Assembly: GCA_051748565.1 (NCBI GenBank)
Contig: JBNJHN010000020.1
Location: 1 to 33,336 of the forward strand
DNA from: SKPH01 sp051748565
GTDB taxonomy: Bacteria > Bacillota > Dethiobacteria > DTU022
Reading direction: 5' to 3'
Length of the DNA stretch: 33,336 nucleotides
Part shown: positions 25,345-32,971 of the stretch, piece after piece
How the letters are laid out: the number at the start of each line of letters is the position of its first letter
How positions within the stretch are numbered: position 1 is the stretch's first letter
Program-made: the position numbers and the translations under genes
Notes under the pieces: generated by a model
Told to the model about the DNA's origin: nothing
The model's database searches: none
The model's input: the letters and a program-made list of their open reading frames with translations, nothing else

Positions 25345-26253
25345 TTAACCATTGTCGAGAATGCTGCGGATTTTTTCGGCATAGGCCGCACTTTCAGGAT
25401 CTCCGGTAACCAGCTCGATCTCTGCGGCAGACTTTACTCCCAGTCCCAGCTCAATAGCCCGGGTTATCTGTTCCTGCTCGAATATTTTAATGTTCATAAT
25501 CTCAGGCGTGGAACCAAGCTCTTTTAAGACAGCTACCCCCACGGCATCGATAGCAATGCGGTCGGTCCCGGCTAAAAACAGGCCGGTTCTTTTTTTCGGC
25601 CCGGTCATCGGCCCCTCTTCCACAAAACTCTCCATGCCGTCCATAACAATCAGATCGGGACTATAGCCTGCATTTACCTCGGCGATCATTTTCCTGATAT
25701 TTGGCGAGCTGTGCAGTTCCCTCATGTAAGAATTGCCTGTTTTCGGCACTATACCGACTGCAAGCTTCAGGGCTATCGTAAAATACCCACCAAACTGGTG
25801 CGTCTTCAGGCAGGGCGCAGCTACGATACATTCAGCTTCCTGCAGCATCCGCGGCACCATAAAACCATCTTTCCAGTGACTGCCCGGGGGATTAACCTTA
25901 ATCAGTTCTTCCGGTGGCAGTTCATCAAAGTTTACTACATCCACACCAAGCTCTTCGGCAATTTGATTTACACCAAGGGTTTCAATTACTTCAGCACTAT
26001 TCACAGGGCCGCTTCTTTCCCCGATTGTAATTTTTAAGGCTCCCAATTCCCGGAGATATATGATTAACTCCCGCAATGTATCCGGATGGGTTGAACCCGG
26101 GTATGGATCTGCCGTATTATAATTAGGTTTCAGGACAACCTTTTTGCCCCTTATAGGGTTGATACCCAAAAGTTCAATAGAGCACCGCAGCCCTTCCCGC
26201 CCCTCTTCAGTCTTAACCAGCGAAACTTTTGAATTCTTATCTGCACTGACCAC
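25345..26253 (-). CDS. DUF362 domain protein
   Basis: A 302-residue protein of the DUF362 family (VVLKPNYNTADPYPGSTHP near residue 40, CLKTHQFGGYFTIALKLAVG in the middle, DAVGVAVLKELG near the end). Members often occur with ferredoxin domains, but no CxxCxxC cluster is present here, so this is the short form. The function is unknown. Start GTG at 26253, eight bases after GGGAGGT. It is convergent with the HD-GYP gene, with 17 bases between their ends. Confidence 0.82.
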   Translation of the reverse strand: MVSADKNSKVSLVKTEEGREGLRCSIELLGINPIRGKKVVLKPNYNTADPYPGSTHPDTLRELIIYLRELGALKITIGERSGPVNSAEVIETLGVNQIAEELGVDVVNFDELPPEELIKVNPPGSHWKDGFMVPRMLQEAECIVAAPCLKTHQFGGYFTIALKLAVGIVPKTGNSYMRELHSSPNIRKMIAEVNAGYSPDLIVMDGMESFVEEGPMTGPKKRTGLFLAGTDRIAIDAVGVAVLKELGSTPEIMNIKIFEQEQITRAIELGLGVKSAAEIELVTGDPESAAYAEKIRSILDNG

Positions 26254-26344
26254 AGTAACAAACCTCCCTGTGCCTAATAGTTGTCAAAATAACTCTGCCG
26301 TAACTTTAAGTCGTAAAATAAAAGGTTTCTCGATATTGGCTGAG

Positions 26345-26812
26345 TTATACCAGTTCATCTCCCCTGCGGGCTTTATCTAGCATAACTTTTACCCTGTCCC
26401 GGTGATCTGCTGCTTCATCCTGCAGCTGTTTTAAGTGCTGGTTCAAAAAAGCAGATTCACCTTTAAAAATTTCAAAATATCTGCTTTCAAATAATGAATC
26501 CTCTATGGAGTGCGCAATAGACAGGGCACGAATCAGGTTAACATTACCTTTCTCAACTTGCCCAGTCACCTCTTCCGCATACTCCAGCGATATCTCCAGG
26601 GGACGTATTTTAAAACGGGCATCATTTAAATACAGGGTATGATCGTCGACTTTCTCCAGGAGCTTTTCGAGAACAGCAGCATGCTTCTTCTCCTCATCTG
26701 CAAGTTGATCCCAAAATGAACTCAGCTCCGGAAATTGTTCCGCACACATGCTGTATAGCTTAGAAATCGCTCTTTCATGCTTCAATAAAAGATCCATAAT
26801 TTCTTTAGACAT
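26345..26812 (-). CDS. Ferritin-like / rubrerythrin-type protein
   Basis: A four-helix-bundle protein of 155 residues. Helix pairs carry candidate di-iron ligands: KHERAISKLY (Glu), DEEKKHAAVLEKL (Glu and His), SIEDSLFES and DEAADHRDRV (Glu and His). This resembles rubrerythrin-like proteins without the rubredoxin domain and suggests oxidative stress or iron handling. ATG at 26812 with AAGGAG about 11 bases away. It lies behind the terminator at 26877-26912, so it needs its own promoter, which I cannot identify confidently. Confidence 0.7.
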   Translation of the reverse strand: MSKEIMDLLLKHERAISKLYSMCAEQFPELSSFWDQLADEEKKHAAVLEKLLEKVDDHTLYLNDARFKIRPLEISLEYAEEVTGQVEKGNVNLIRALSIAHSIEDSLFESRYFEIFKGESAFLNQHLKQLQDEAADHRDRVKVMLDKARRGDELV

Positions 26813-26876
26813 TCCGATCGGGCTCCTTTTATCTGATAAATATATTAACTCTGGACACTTAGTTCGTCACTTAAGC

Positions 26877-26912
26877 AAAAAACACCTCCCGCCGAAAAAA
26901 CAGAAGGAGGTG
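26877..26912 (-). terminator. Rho-independent terminator of the large minor-pilin operon
   Basis: On the minus strand CACCTCC (26906-26912) pairs with GGAGGTG (26883-26889) around a 16-base loop and is followed by six Ts (26877-26882). It lies about 50 bases after the last pilin gene of the operon. Confidence 0.85.
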
Positions 26913-26960
26913 CTCACTATCTCAATAACAAGTAAAAGCTATTGCCGAATCACTTCGGCA

Positions 26961-28412
26961 TCATTGGGTTAAAGCCTCTGGATGTGATACCAGTTGCCAG
27001 GATTGTATTTCCCAACCGGAATTAGTAGGCTCTAAAAAATGCGGTGGGGAATCGTAGGCCATGCGAGGATCGTGATTATAGTCTTTAAGATAGCCACTTG
27101 CCTGCCCCCCACCCCAATAAAACGTTCCCACCCCGCCCCTGTAGTTCTGGATTAAAGACCCGACCAGTGTTATAGTACCTCTTGGAGCGTTATCTCTAAA
27201 ATCTTCAAATTCAAAAGCCCAATCTAAGGCAAAAATAGCAGCGTGTAATGTTATGTTTTGTGGTGCAACATTAGAATGTGAGACATAAGCGTTTCCTGTA
27301 GTGGTATAACTTGGCCAGTTTTTGTGTAATATACGCACGTAGCGGCCTGCCACCATCCCGAGCATATCATCCGAGAGGTTCTCTCCGGTAAAGTTGGTGT
27401 TGGAATACCGAAGGCCCGAGGCCTGAGTTGCACTGGAATAAGTTGCATTTGTCGGGTCCCTGTGCGTAATATAGATATCGTTAGCCGCTGCAATAGTTAG
27501 CCGGCCATCCAGTTCTCCGGAAATAAAAACATTCCCGGCCTGCCGGTTGTACTTTGTGGTTGGTCCTGAAACATTTGCCATTGTACCATCGACATAGATC
27601 ACTCCATTAGGTGGCAAAGGTTTATTATTTTCTATGATCCACGCCCCATTATCGGTATCCCATCTGCGCACCTTCATAGTATTTCCCTGCAGGAAAATAG
27701 ACGTGCGGCCATTAAAATAATAACCGTTTAACATAGCCTGGCGTTTAAGTTGCGAGTTGGAAGCAGGAAAAGCCAGTTCAGTGTCACGGTGAGGGTAGCC
27801 CTCGGGAAAGGATGGATTGCTGCCAGAAGCTATCTGTGGATCTTGACCGGAATAAGTAACTTCGTTATGAAATATTGGGTCTCCGTAAATATTTAATCTA
27901 CCATTAGTATGGACTTTACCGAAGGTTTCGTCACCGGTGAACCACCAGACTTCTGATCCATCAGGAGTTATCTCTTGATTGGTTACATAAATAAATTGTA
28001 CAAACTGCCTCTTATGGACCTGGACCTCAACAGTTGTCATGGCGGATGCATCTCTATCCGGCCAGCCGGTTGCACGAATGGTTACCATCGGAACTTCTGT
28101 AGTCGGCTCATCAACCTCAAGGTAATAAAAGCCATTTTGATAAGCAGTTGTCACTTCAGGCGCTGCCTCATCCTCGGTAAATGAAGTTTTTTTGTAATAA
28201 TTTGAATCCTTGTTTAAATGCCATATATACTTGTTGATACCGGCTTCGGCAAAATGCAATCCTTTTTCGGTTCCGCTGTAACGCATACCCATGGTTCTCT
28301 GGCTGTCAACCAGAAAAGCCGCGGTAAACCCTAAAAGAATCATGATTGCGACCAAAAACACCACAAGCGGCATCGCTATTCCTTTTTCAGCCTTAATAAG
28401 CCTTCTAATCAT
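26961..28412 (-). CDS. Large PilX-like pilus protein
   Basis: A 483-residue protein with a PilX-type N terminus (KGIAMPLVVFLVAIMILLGF, then HFAEAGINKYIWHL), followed by a long beta-rich region with many Gly/Asn/Tyr/Trp residues that resembles the passenger part of large minor pilins. I do not recognise a catalytic motif. Start ATG at 28412 overlaps the preceding stop as ATGA. Last gene of the three-gene operon; much larger than the 137-residue PilX-like protein at 19756. Confidence 0.72.
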   Translation of the reverse strand: MIRRLIKAEKGIAMPLVVFLVAIMILLGFTAAFLVDSQRTMGMRYSGTEKGLHFAEAGINKYIWHLNKDSNYYKKTSFTEDEAAPEVTTAYQNGFYYLEVDEPTTEVPMVTIRATGWPDRDASAMTTVEVQVHKRQFVQFIYVTNQEITPDGSEVWWFTGDETFGKVHTNGRLNIYGDPIFHNEVTYSGQDPQIASGSNPSFPEGYPHRDTELAFPASNSQLKRQAMLNGYYFNGRTSIFLQGNTMKVRRWDTDNGAWIIENNKPLPPNGVIYVDGTMANVSGPTTKYNRQAGNVFISGELDGRLTIAAANDIYITHRDPTNATYSSATQASGLRYSNTNFTGENLSDDMLGMVAGRYVRILHKNWPSYTTTGNAYVSHSNVAPQNITLHAAIFALDWAFEFEDFRDNAPRGTITLVGSLIQNYRGGVGTFYWGGGQASGYLKDYNHDPRMAYDSPPHFLEPTNSGWEIQSWQLVSHPEALTQ

Positions 28413-29008
28413 TCCGCACTCCCCCTGCTGCGCACGGCCAGTTCGGCTTCAACCCGCACTGGCCTCGCCAATGATACTTCGGCATCGTCCACTGTTATGG
28501 CAACATTTATTACCAACCGCGGAGCCGTCCCTTCAATCTCAAACACACAATCCAAAACAGCATCGACAACAGTTTCCCAGTCAGAAGGGCTGCTGTATGT
28601 GTAGGGATATTCACTGTTCCCGGAAAAAACAACGCTGCGCTGTAAAGGCTCTGTCCCTTCACCTGGTTCACCCGGGCGGCGATAGACAACCATTTCTGGC
28701 TTACCATCGCTGGTTACGTCAGTGTAGATCCTTATTTCATTAGAAGCTATCAAAACCACTGGATCAATCACACCATCAGGGCTGCGGGCCTGCCGAACTT
28801 CTTTGCCCATCCACATCATGACATTACGTGCATCCTGGATGACCCGGGACTCGGCCGCTGCTCTGGTCCAACTGGCCTGGGTAAAAAATATCAGCTGGTA
28901 AGCCCCCGATAATGCCAGAGCGAGCAAAGTAAGGACAATTAAGAGCTCAATTAATGAAAACCCCTGGGAACCTTCCAAGATTTTTTGAAACTTTTTTTGT
29001 TTTTTCAT
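28409..29008 (-). CDS. PilW-like minor prepilin
   Basis: A 199-residue pseudopilin with leader ending EGSQG^FSLIELLIVLTLLAL (Phe at +1, Glu at +5) and a PilW/GspJ-like mature part (VIQDARNVMMWMGKEVRQA). Start ATG at 29008 after AAAGGTGCGG. Middle gene of the riboswitch-controlled operon. It is the larger counterpart of the protein at 19269. Confidence 0.83.
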   Translation of the reverse strand: MKKQKKFQKILEGSQGFSLIELLIVLTLLALALSGAYQLIFFTQASWTRAAAESRVIQDARNVMMWMGKEVRQARSPDGVIDPVVLIASNEIRIYTDVTSDGKPEMVVYRRPGEPGEGTEPLQRSVVFSGNSEYPYTYSSPSDWETVVDAVLDCVFEIEGTAPRLVINVAITVDDAEVSLARPVRVEAELAVRSRGSAE

Positions 29009-29041
29009 ACCGCACCTTTATAAGATATTTTATTCTCAACA

Positions 29042-30652
29042 CTAATATTGATATATAACCGAATACTCTCCGAATTCTACAGATACATAACGTGGGTCAC
29101 CCCAACCCAACCACCAACCCCTATACCGTTGAACCGTATATTGTCCTGATTCCAAATTATCAAATAAAGCCTCTCCGGGAGCGCTGCTGCCAGTTAAAGC
29201 AGTCTGTAAATAGCCACCCGGCCCGCTTACCCGTACCCAAATATTATTTCGCGGGTTGCCATTTGAAAATTCCGTCCTTACTCTAATCCTTCTAAAATCA
29301 GGCTGGAGCTCCACCTGGTATGTATCTATAGGAGTGCCGTTTGCAATCTGCTGACCGTCTACCATCTGAAAAGCCTCGCAATCCGGGCCAAATGTAACAT
29401 ACCCTTCGGCAACCACTTCTACACAATAATGCTCATCGCCACTATTATCTGCCAGATAAAAAGCAACTTTTCCATCTACTCCGGTTTCGGATGACTCGGT
29501 GGCAACTGAGGCTCCTGTAATATTTACGGTCGCCCCTGGCACAGCTTCACCACTGCCCTGAGAAATCACTGTAACAGACGCATTGGCAGGTTTAAGCTTT
29601 AATGTCAGTTGTATCGTTTCGCCTGGTGAGGAAAACTGCCCGTTCCATGTTTCATGATCTAATTCATAAGCTATATAACCGTCAGCCTTGACTTCAATCC
29701 CGTAAGGGGTGCCTGGAGAACCTTCCCCCACCGGCCACAGGGGCCCGATAAAATCCTTGTCTAAGTATCCATTATCTGTACCTGTAAAATCGTATATCAT
29801 CTCACCCCGATGCGGATCACTTAAAACTACTATTCCGTCTGCAGAGATGCGCTGGTTTGTAGTATAATCAAGCAGTTCTATGATCAGGTAGCAAGGGTAT
29901 TCAAGCTCAAAGATTATTTCGGATGTGACCCCGTCAACAACTTCAAGTTCTTTTTGCTCTAACTGAGCAATCATACCTAAAGGTCCCGGAGATACGCTAA
30001 CAGTATAAAGTCCCTCGTCAATAATGGCAAAAAGTGCCTGGCCAAATTCGTTTGTCCATAAAGTCTGAGGGGCATCAGGACCGTCTTCCATGTCAATCCG
30101 TACGTTTTGTATCGGAGTCATCTCATCAGCTTCAACCCATCCGCGGATAACAGATGCCCGGATATTACCACCCGGGAAAGCCTCCTCGCCTCCTTCCAGT
30201 GTGGCAAATGTGTCGATGTTAAGGGTCTGAACAACTGTCTCAGAAAAAACACTGGGAGAGCTGACTGTAACCTGCACCCTCTTATAATCATATGGAATAG
30301 GATCAAAACCATCGACATCATCACTGGGGTCGTCAACCCACCAGATATCCGTAATAATTGTATAAGGTGTGTCGTTTATTACAATTGTCTTCTCCCTTTC
30401 AATGTCTCCTTCCGGATTACCCCCGACATTTCCTATTTCCTGGTATGAAAGACTTCGAATGAATTCAATTTCATTACTGGCAAGCTTGGTCGCTACAAGA
30501 CGCGCCTTGTTGGCCTGGGCGGATTCGGCAACATAAACAAAAAGCGGCACAAAAGCGGTAGCCATGATCAATAGAATCGAAATAGCAATTATTATCTCAA
30601 TTAATGTAAAACCACTTTTACCCTTCAGAATAAATCCTGGACTGCAACTCAT
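29042..30652 (-). CDS. Giant PilV-like prepilin with serial beta-sandwich domains
   Basis: At 536 residues this is three to four times the size of a usual minor pilin. The leader ends KGKSG^FTLIEIIIAISILLIM (Glu at +5), followed by a short pilin core (to about 160). The rest looks like four serial beta-sandwich modules of the carboxypeptidase-regulatory type, roughly 165-250, 255-355, 358-455 and 456-536. The evidence is recurring blocks such as GWVEADEMTPIQNVRI, GEAVPGATVNI with ETGVDGKVAF, and a C-terminal GEALFDNLESGQYTV. Such modules are typical of adhesive or stalk parts. Displayed at a pilus tip it could act as an adhesin, which is inference. ATG at 30652 after GGGGAGG. Confidence 0.8.
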   Translation of the reverse strand: MSCSPGFILKGKSGFTLIEIIIAISILLIMATAFVPLFVYVAESAQANKARLVATKLASNEIEFIRSLSYQEIGNVGGNPEGDIEREKTIVINDTPYTIITDIWWVDDPSDDVDGFDPIPYDYKRVQVTVSSPSVFSETVVQTLNIDTFATLEGGEEAFPGGNIRASVIRGWVEADEMTPIQNVRIDMEDGPDAPQTLWTNEFGQALFAIIDEGLYTVSVSPGPLGMIAQLEQKELEVVDGVTSEIIFELEYPCYLIIELLDYTTNQRISADGIVVLSDPHRGEMIYDFTGTDNGYLDKDFIGPLWPVGEGSPGTPYGIEVKADGYIAYELDHETWNGQFSSPGETIQLTLKLKPANASVTVISQGSGEAVPGATVNITGASVATESSETGVDGKVAFYLADNSGDEHYCVEVVAEGYVTFGPDCEAFQMVDGQQIANGTPIDTYQVELQPDFRRIRVRTEFSNGNPRNNIWVRVSGPGGYLQTALTGSSAPGEALFDNLESGQYTVQRYRGWWLGWGDPRYVSVEFGEYSVIYQY

Positions 30653-30756
30653 AATGCTGTCCTCCCCAAAAATCTTTTAGCTGTTTATTGAAAGAATTAC
30701 CAAATCGATAATATCTACTGTACTAATAACATACCCTTGCTCATTTTTATATCAAA

Positions 30757-30863
30757 ATAGCCCTTTTCGGTAACCAGGCTATCATAGTCCGCATATACGA
30801 ACCTTAGATCCTTGGTTTTGCGCGTCTGCCTTTCGACAGGTTTGCCTTTGTCGTTCGAGCTAT
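30757..30863 (-). promoter_or_regulatory. Class I cyclic-di-GMP (GEMM-I) riboswitch A, upstream of the large minor-pilin operon
   Basis: On the minus strand the RNA has the GEMM-I order: P1 arm ATAGC, GGCAAACC, a GAAA tetraloop on a CCTGTC/GGCAG stem, ACGCGCAAAACC, CTAAGG, then TATGATAGCC and GGTTACCGA, closed by GCTAT. This matches the known aptamer core except that the usual GACGCAAAG reads GACGCGCAAAAC. It ends about 105 bases before the start of the giant PilV-like gene. No clear terminator or SD-sequestering arm is seen between them. Confidence 0.85.
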
Positions 30864-31096
30864 AATAAAAAATTCCTATAATATCTATATTTTAAAACAT
30901 CTTTCTACCCTTAACATCACCATTTAGTATACATTTCTCTACTACTTAAGTATGATCATATAAGCCCGGAACTAAGAATATGGAACCTTGATTATTTATA
31001 TAGGCTTATTTAAATCCGAAACCTGCTGATCTTACGAGTAAATAGTTTTTATCAAAATTCACCTGTATCCTTAACTATTACTTGATTCAGCTAATA

Positions 31097-31126
31097 ATTA
31101 AACCCCGCCATTTGCATCAGGCGGGG
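31097..31126 (-). terminator. Terminator directly after riboswitch B
   Basis: On the minus strand CCCCGCC (31120-31126) pairs with GGCGGGG (31103-31109) around a ten-base loop, followed by TTTAATTATT. Its position about 20 bases after aptamer B suggests it is the expression platform of that riboswitch. Confidence 0.65.
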
Positions 31127-31147
31127 CAACCTACATTTTCCCCCCGG

Positions 31148-31235
31148 ACCGGCAACTGGCTGACATTGGCGAAAAATATGCCTTTGCCCCTTTAGTTTTG
31201 CGCGCCTGCCTTTCGACAGGTTTGCCTTTATCGGT
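31148..31235 (-). promoter_or_regulatory. Variant class I cyclic-di-GMP riboswitch B, tandem with A
   Basis: The minus-strand RNA shares with aptamer A GGCAAACCTGTCGAAAGGCAG and the GCGCAAAAC block, then has GGGCAAAGGC, AATGTCAGCC and GTTGCCGG, closed by ACCG/CGGT. The second half departs from the consensus: CAAAG replaces CCTAA, and ATGTCAGCC replaces ATGGCAGCC. It lies between a consensus promoter and a terminator, about 285 bases upstream of aptamer A in the same direction. Confidence 0.72.
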
Positions 31236-31265
31236 TGGGCTATATAAGTAATGTTCTACTTTTTT

Positions 31266-31295
31266 ATTATATTATGCTTTCAAATAATATGTCAA
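31266..31295 (-). promoter_or_regulatory. Consensus SigA promoter for the tandem riboswitch leader
   Basis: On the minus strand perfect TTGACA (31290-31295) and perfect TATAAT (31266-31271) are 18 bases apart. The start site near 31259 lies about 25 bases before aptamer B. This is the strongest promoter match in the window. The AT-rich 250 bases upstream (to about 31553) hold nothing else I can name. Confidence 0.88.
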
Positions 31296-31558
31296 TGCTT
31301 AATTTAAATATTTTTGAATATTATGAATTAATCTTTTATATTTCTGCCTCACTCTTAACTTTTAACTACTATAAGTAAAATAACCAGCCATTTAAGTATG
31401 CAGGTTTTGCTATTTTCACTGCAAATTATCCTTCTAATATAGTTATACCTAATTATTTGATTTTTAGACATTTATAAATTGATATCGTGGCAAATTATCG
31501 ATTATCAAATGATTTTTCTCTTGGAGATTTTTAAACCACTCTTTTTAAAAGTTTAAAT

Positions 31559-31838
31559 CTTGATACACAGTGTTGTTCTAAACTCACCCGTCCCTGTTCA
31601 GCCTTGTATGCGGTTCTTGTTCATCGGGCAGGGATTTATCTTGAGACTTCTTTCAGATTCCACCTCACGGTGGACAACCTTGCCATCATCTATTGGTTCC
31701 CACTTCCAAACACACAGCGTACTTTTGCTGCCAACTTAACACCTATGCCGGGCGCACATAGAAAACCTCCCGCTAATTATTGTAACGAGAGTTTTGTTTT
31801 GCTCAATAACTTGATAACTTGATACACAGTGTTGCTCT
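31559..31838 (+). repeat. Direct repeat pair of about 20 bases (31559-31579 and 31818-31838)
   Basis: CTTGATACACAGTGTTG followed by T or C and TCT occurs at 31559-31579 and 31818-31838 with one mismatch, flanking the intron relic. A weaker third copy lies at 32278-32297 upstream of the MORN gene. A 15-base repeat, CTCAATAACTTGATA, occurs at 31802-31816 and 32355-32369. These look like duplication scars, not a regulatory array. Confidence 0.6.
31560..31757 (-). mobile_element. Group II intron relic (5' end of domain I only)
   Basis: The minus strand from 31757 starts with GTGCGCCCGGCATAGG, the typical 5' end of bacterial group II introns. It continues with the familiar domain I blocks: GGCAGCAAAAGT, GGCAAGGTTGTCCACC, GTGAGGTGGAATCTGA, GAACAAGAACCGCAT and AAGGCTG. 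It stops after about 200 bases: no maturase gene and no domain V is present, so it is a dead fragment. The recognition is from memory of the domain I sequence, not an alignment. Confidence 0.75.
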
Positions 31839-31842
31839 AGTG

Positions 31843-32244
31843 CTACTGATGATGGTCACATCCTGAGCAATCATCGTCATGTTTCTGTTCTCCAAAATCA
31901 ACTATTTTTACATGACCGTCAGGACAAATGCTTTTGCCCTGGCCATGCAGATGCCCGTGATTAAAATCGCCACTCAACTGTGAACCGTTAGCAAAAGTAA
32001 GTGTTCCATGACCATGAAAAATGCCGTTTTCCCATTCGCCTTTATAGGAAGTACCGCCAACAGTATAACTTTCGTAGGTGCCATAACCGTGAAAGGTCAT
32101 GCCCCTGAATTGGCCCGTATAAACTCCTCCGCCGGGTATATCAAGTGTTCCCGTTCGGGGGAGTATTGTCCAATATGCTAGCACAAAAAAAAAAGTTAAT
32201 AGGCAGACAGCAATAGCTATTATAAAAGGTTTACTTTTTGTCAT
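31843..32244 (-). CDS. Membrane-anchored MORN-repeat protein
   Basis: A 133-residue protein with one N-terminal membrane helix (about 7-29), then about three to four MORN repeats (GVYTGQFRGMTFHGYGTY, YKGEWENGIFHGHGTL, LSGDFNHGHLHGQGKS) and a Cys/His/Asp-rich tail ending CSGCDHHQ that could bind a metal. MORN repeats often contact lipids or proteins. The function is unknown. ATG at 32244 with AAAGG 12 bases away. It lies downstream of pilA on the same strand, separated by the hairpin at 32311-32351. Confidence 0.7.
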   Translation of the reverse strand: MTKSKPFIIAIAVCLLTFFFVLAYWTILPRTGTLDIPGGGVYTGQFRGMTFHGYGTYESYTVGGTSYKGEWENGIFHGHGTLTFANGSQLSGDFNHGHLHGQGKSICPDGHVKIVDFGEQKHDDDCSGCDHHQ

Positions 32245-32310
32245 TTAATTCAAAACCTTTCTTGACAAATATAGTAGCTTGATAGACAGTATAGCACTAA
32301 TCATTTCAGT

Positions 32311-32351
32311 AAACTGGCCCCCTGCTATTTTTCACGGCAGGAGACCAGTTT
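32311..32351 (-). terminator. Large hairpin after pilA, probable terminator
   Basis: Arms 32311-32325 and 32337-32351 (15 bases each, 13 paired) enclose an 11-base loop. On the minus strand it lies 60 bases after the pilA stop, but the T tract is short, so termination may be partial. It would leave the MORN gene at lower expression. Confidence 0.5.
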
Positions 32352-32410
32352 AAACTCAATAACTTGATAAATAGAAAACTTAATAAATAGAGTTAATTTT
32401 GTGAGGTACC

Positions 32411-32824
32411 TTAGTCTGTATAATGGCCATGAACACTGCAGTCGTCTACCACTACTCCTACTGTTACATCGACTCCTTCTACTTCTACAGTAACAGGTGT
32501 AAGTGTATATCCACCATTCGCAACAGATGCATCAGAATCGGCATGTGGGCATCCAGGTGCCGTAGCAAGATATGGGCCATCAAGAAGATCATCGACATCA
32601 ACTGGCCATGAATTATCATCAGATTCAGCATTAAAGACTGCAGCTGCGCCCTCGATGGTTCTTTGATTTGCAAAACATGCTCTTTCCATAGCCCTGGCCT
32701 GTACTGTATTATAAATCGGTATCGCAATTGCCACCAAAATCCCGATAATTACAACAACAACCATCAATTCAACCAGGGTGAAACCTTTTTCGTTCTTATG
32801 CATTGCTTTCATCAATTTTTGCAC
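32411..32824 (-). CDS. pilA: Major type IV prepilin
   Basis: A 137-residue prepilin with the classic class III leader: KNEKG^FTLVELMVVVVIIGILVAIAIP (Glu at +5), an N-terminal helix ending around AFANQRT-like CFANQRTIEGA, and a small globular part with GCPHADSD and DCSVHGHY. These Cys/His pairs are typical of Gram-positive pilins of this size. Start: GTG at 32824, about ten bases after GGGAG; ATG codons at 32812 and 32803 are alternatives. The gene is alone downstream of riboswitch C, which fits a highly and separately controlled main pilin. It is a PilD substrate. Confidence 0.88.
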   Translation of the reverse strand: MQKLMKAMHKNEKGFTLVELMVVVVIIGILVAIAIPIYNTVQARAMERACFANQRTIEGAAAVFNAESDDNSWPVDVDDLLDGPYLATAPGCPHADSDASVANGGYTLTPVTVEVEGVDVTVGVVVDDCSVHGHYTD

Positions 32825-32971
32825 TTCTTTTCATCTCCCTTTTAATAATATAATTTCGGACCAATAAACAATTTTATCCATTAAATATCTGACAGTTGAT
32901 ACCAAGTTATATTATCTTCCTGCTACACCCCCCTTTTTACTTAATTGACGATAATGGTTTGGAAAAAAGTA

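Noticed and set aside
26883..26912. Plus-strand reading of the same hairpin as a terminator
   Set aside because: On the plus strand no T run follows the stem, and no plus-strand gene ends nearby.
31604..31822. Plus-strand open frame of 72 codons
   Set aside because: It is antisense to the group II intron domain I fragment; frames like this recur in many genomes because the RNA is conserved, not because a protein is made.
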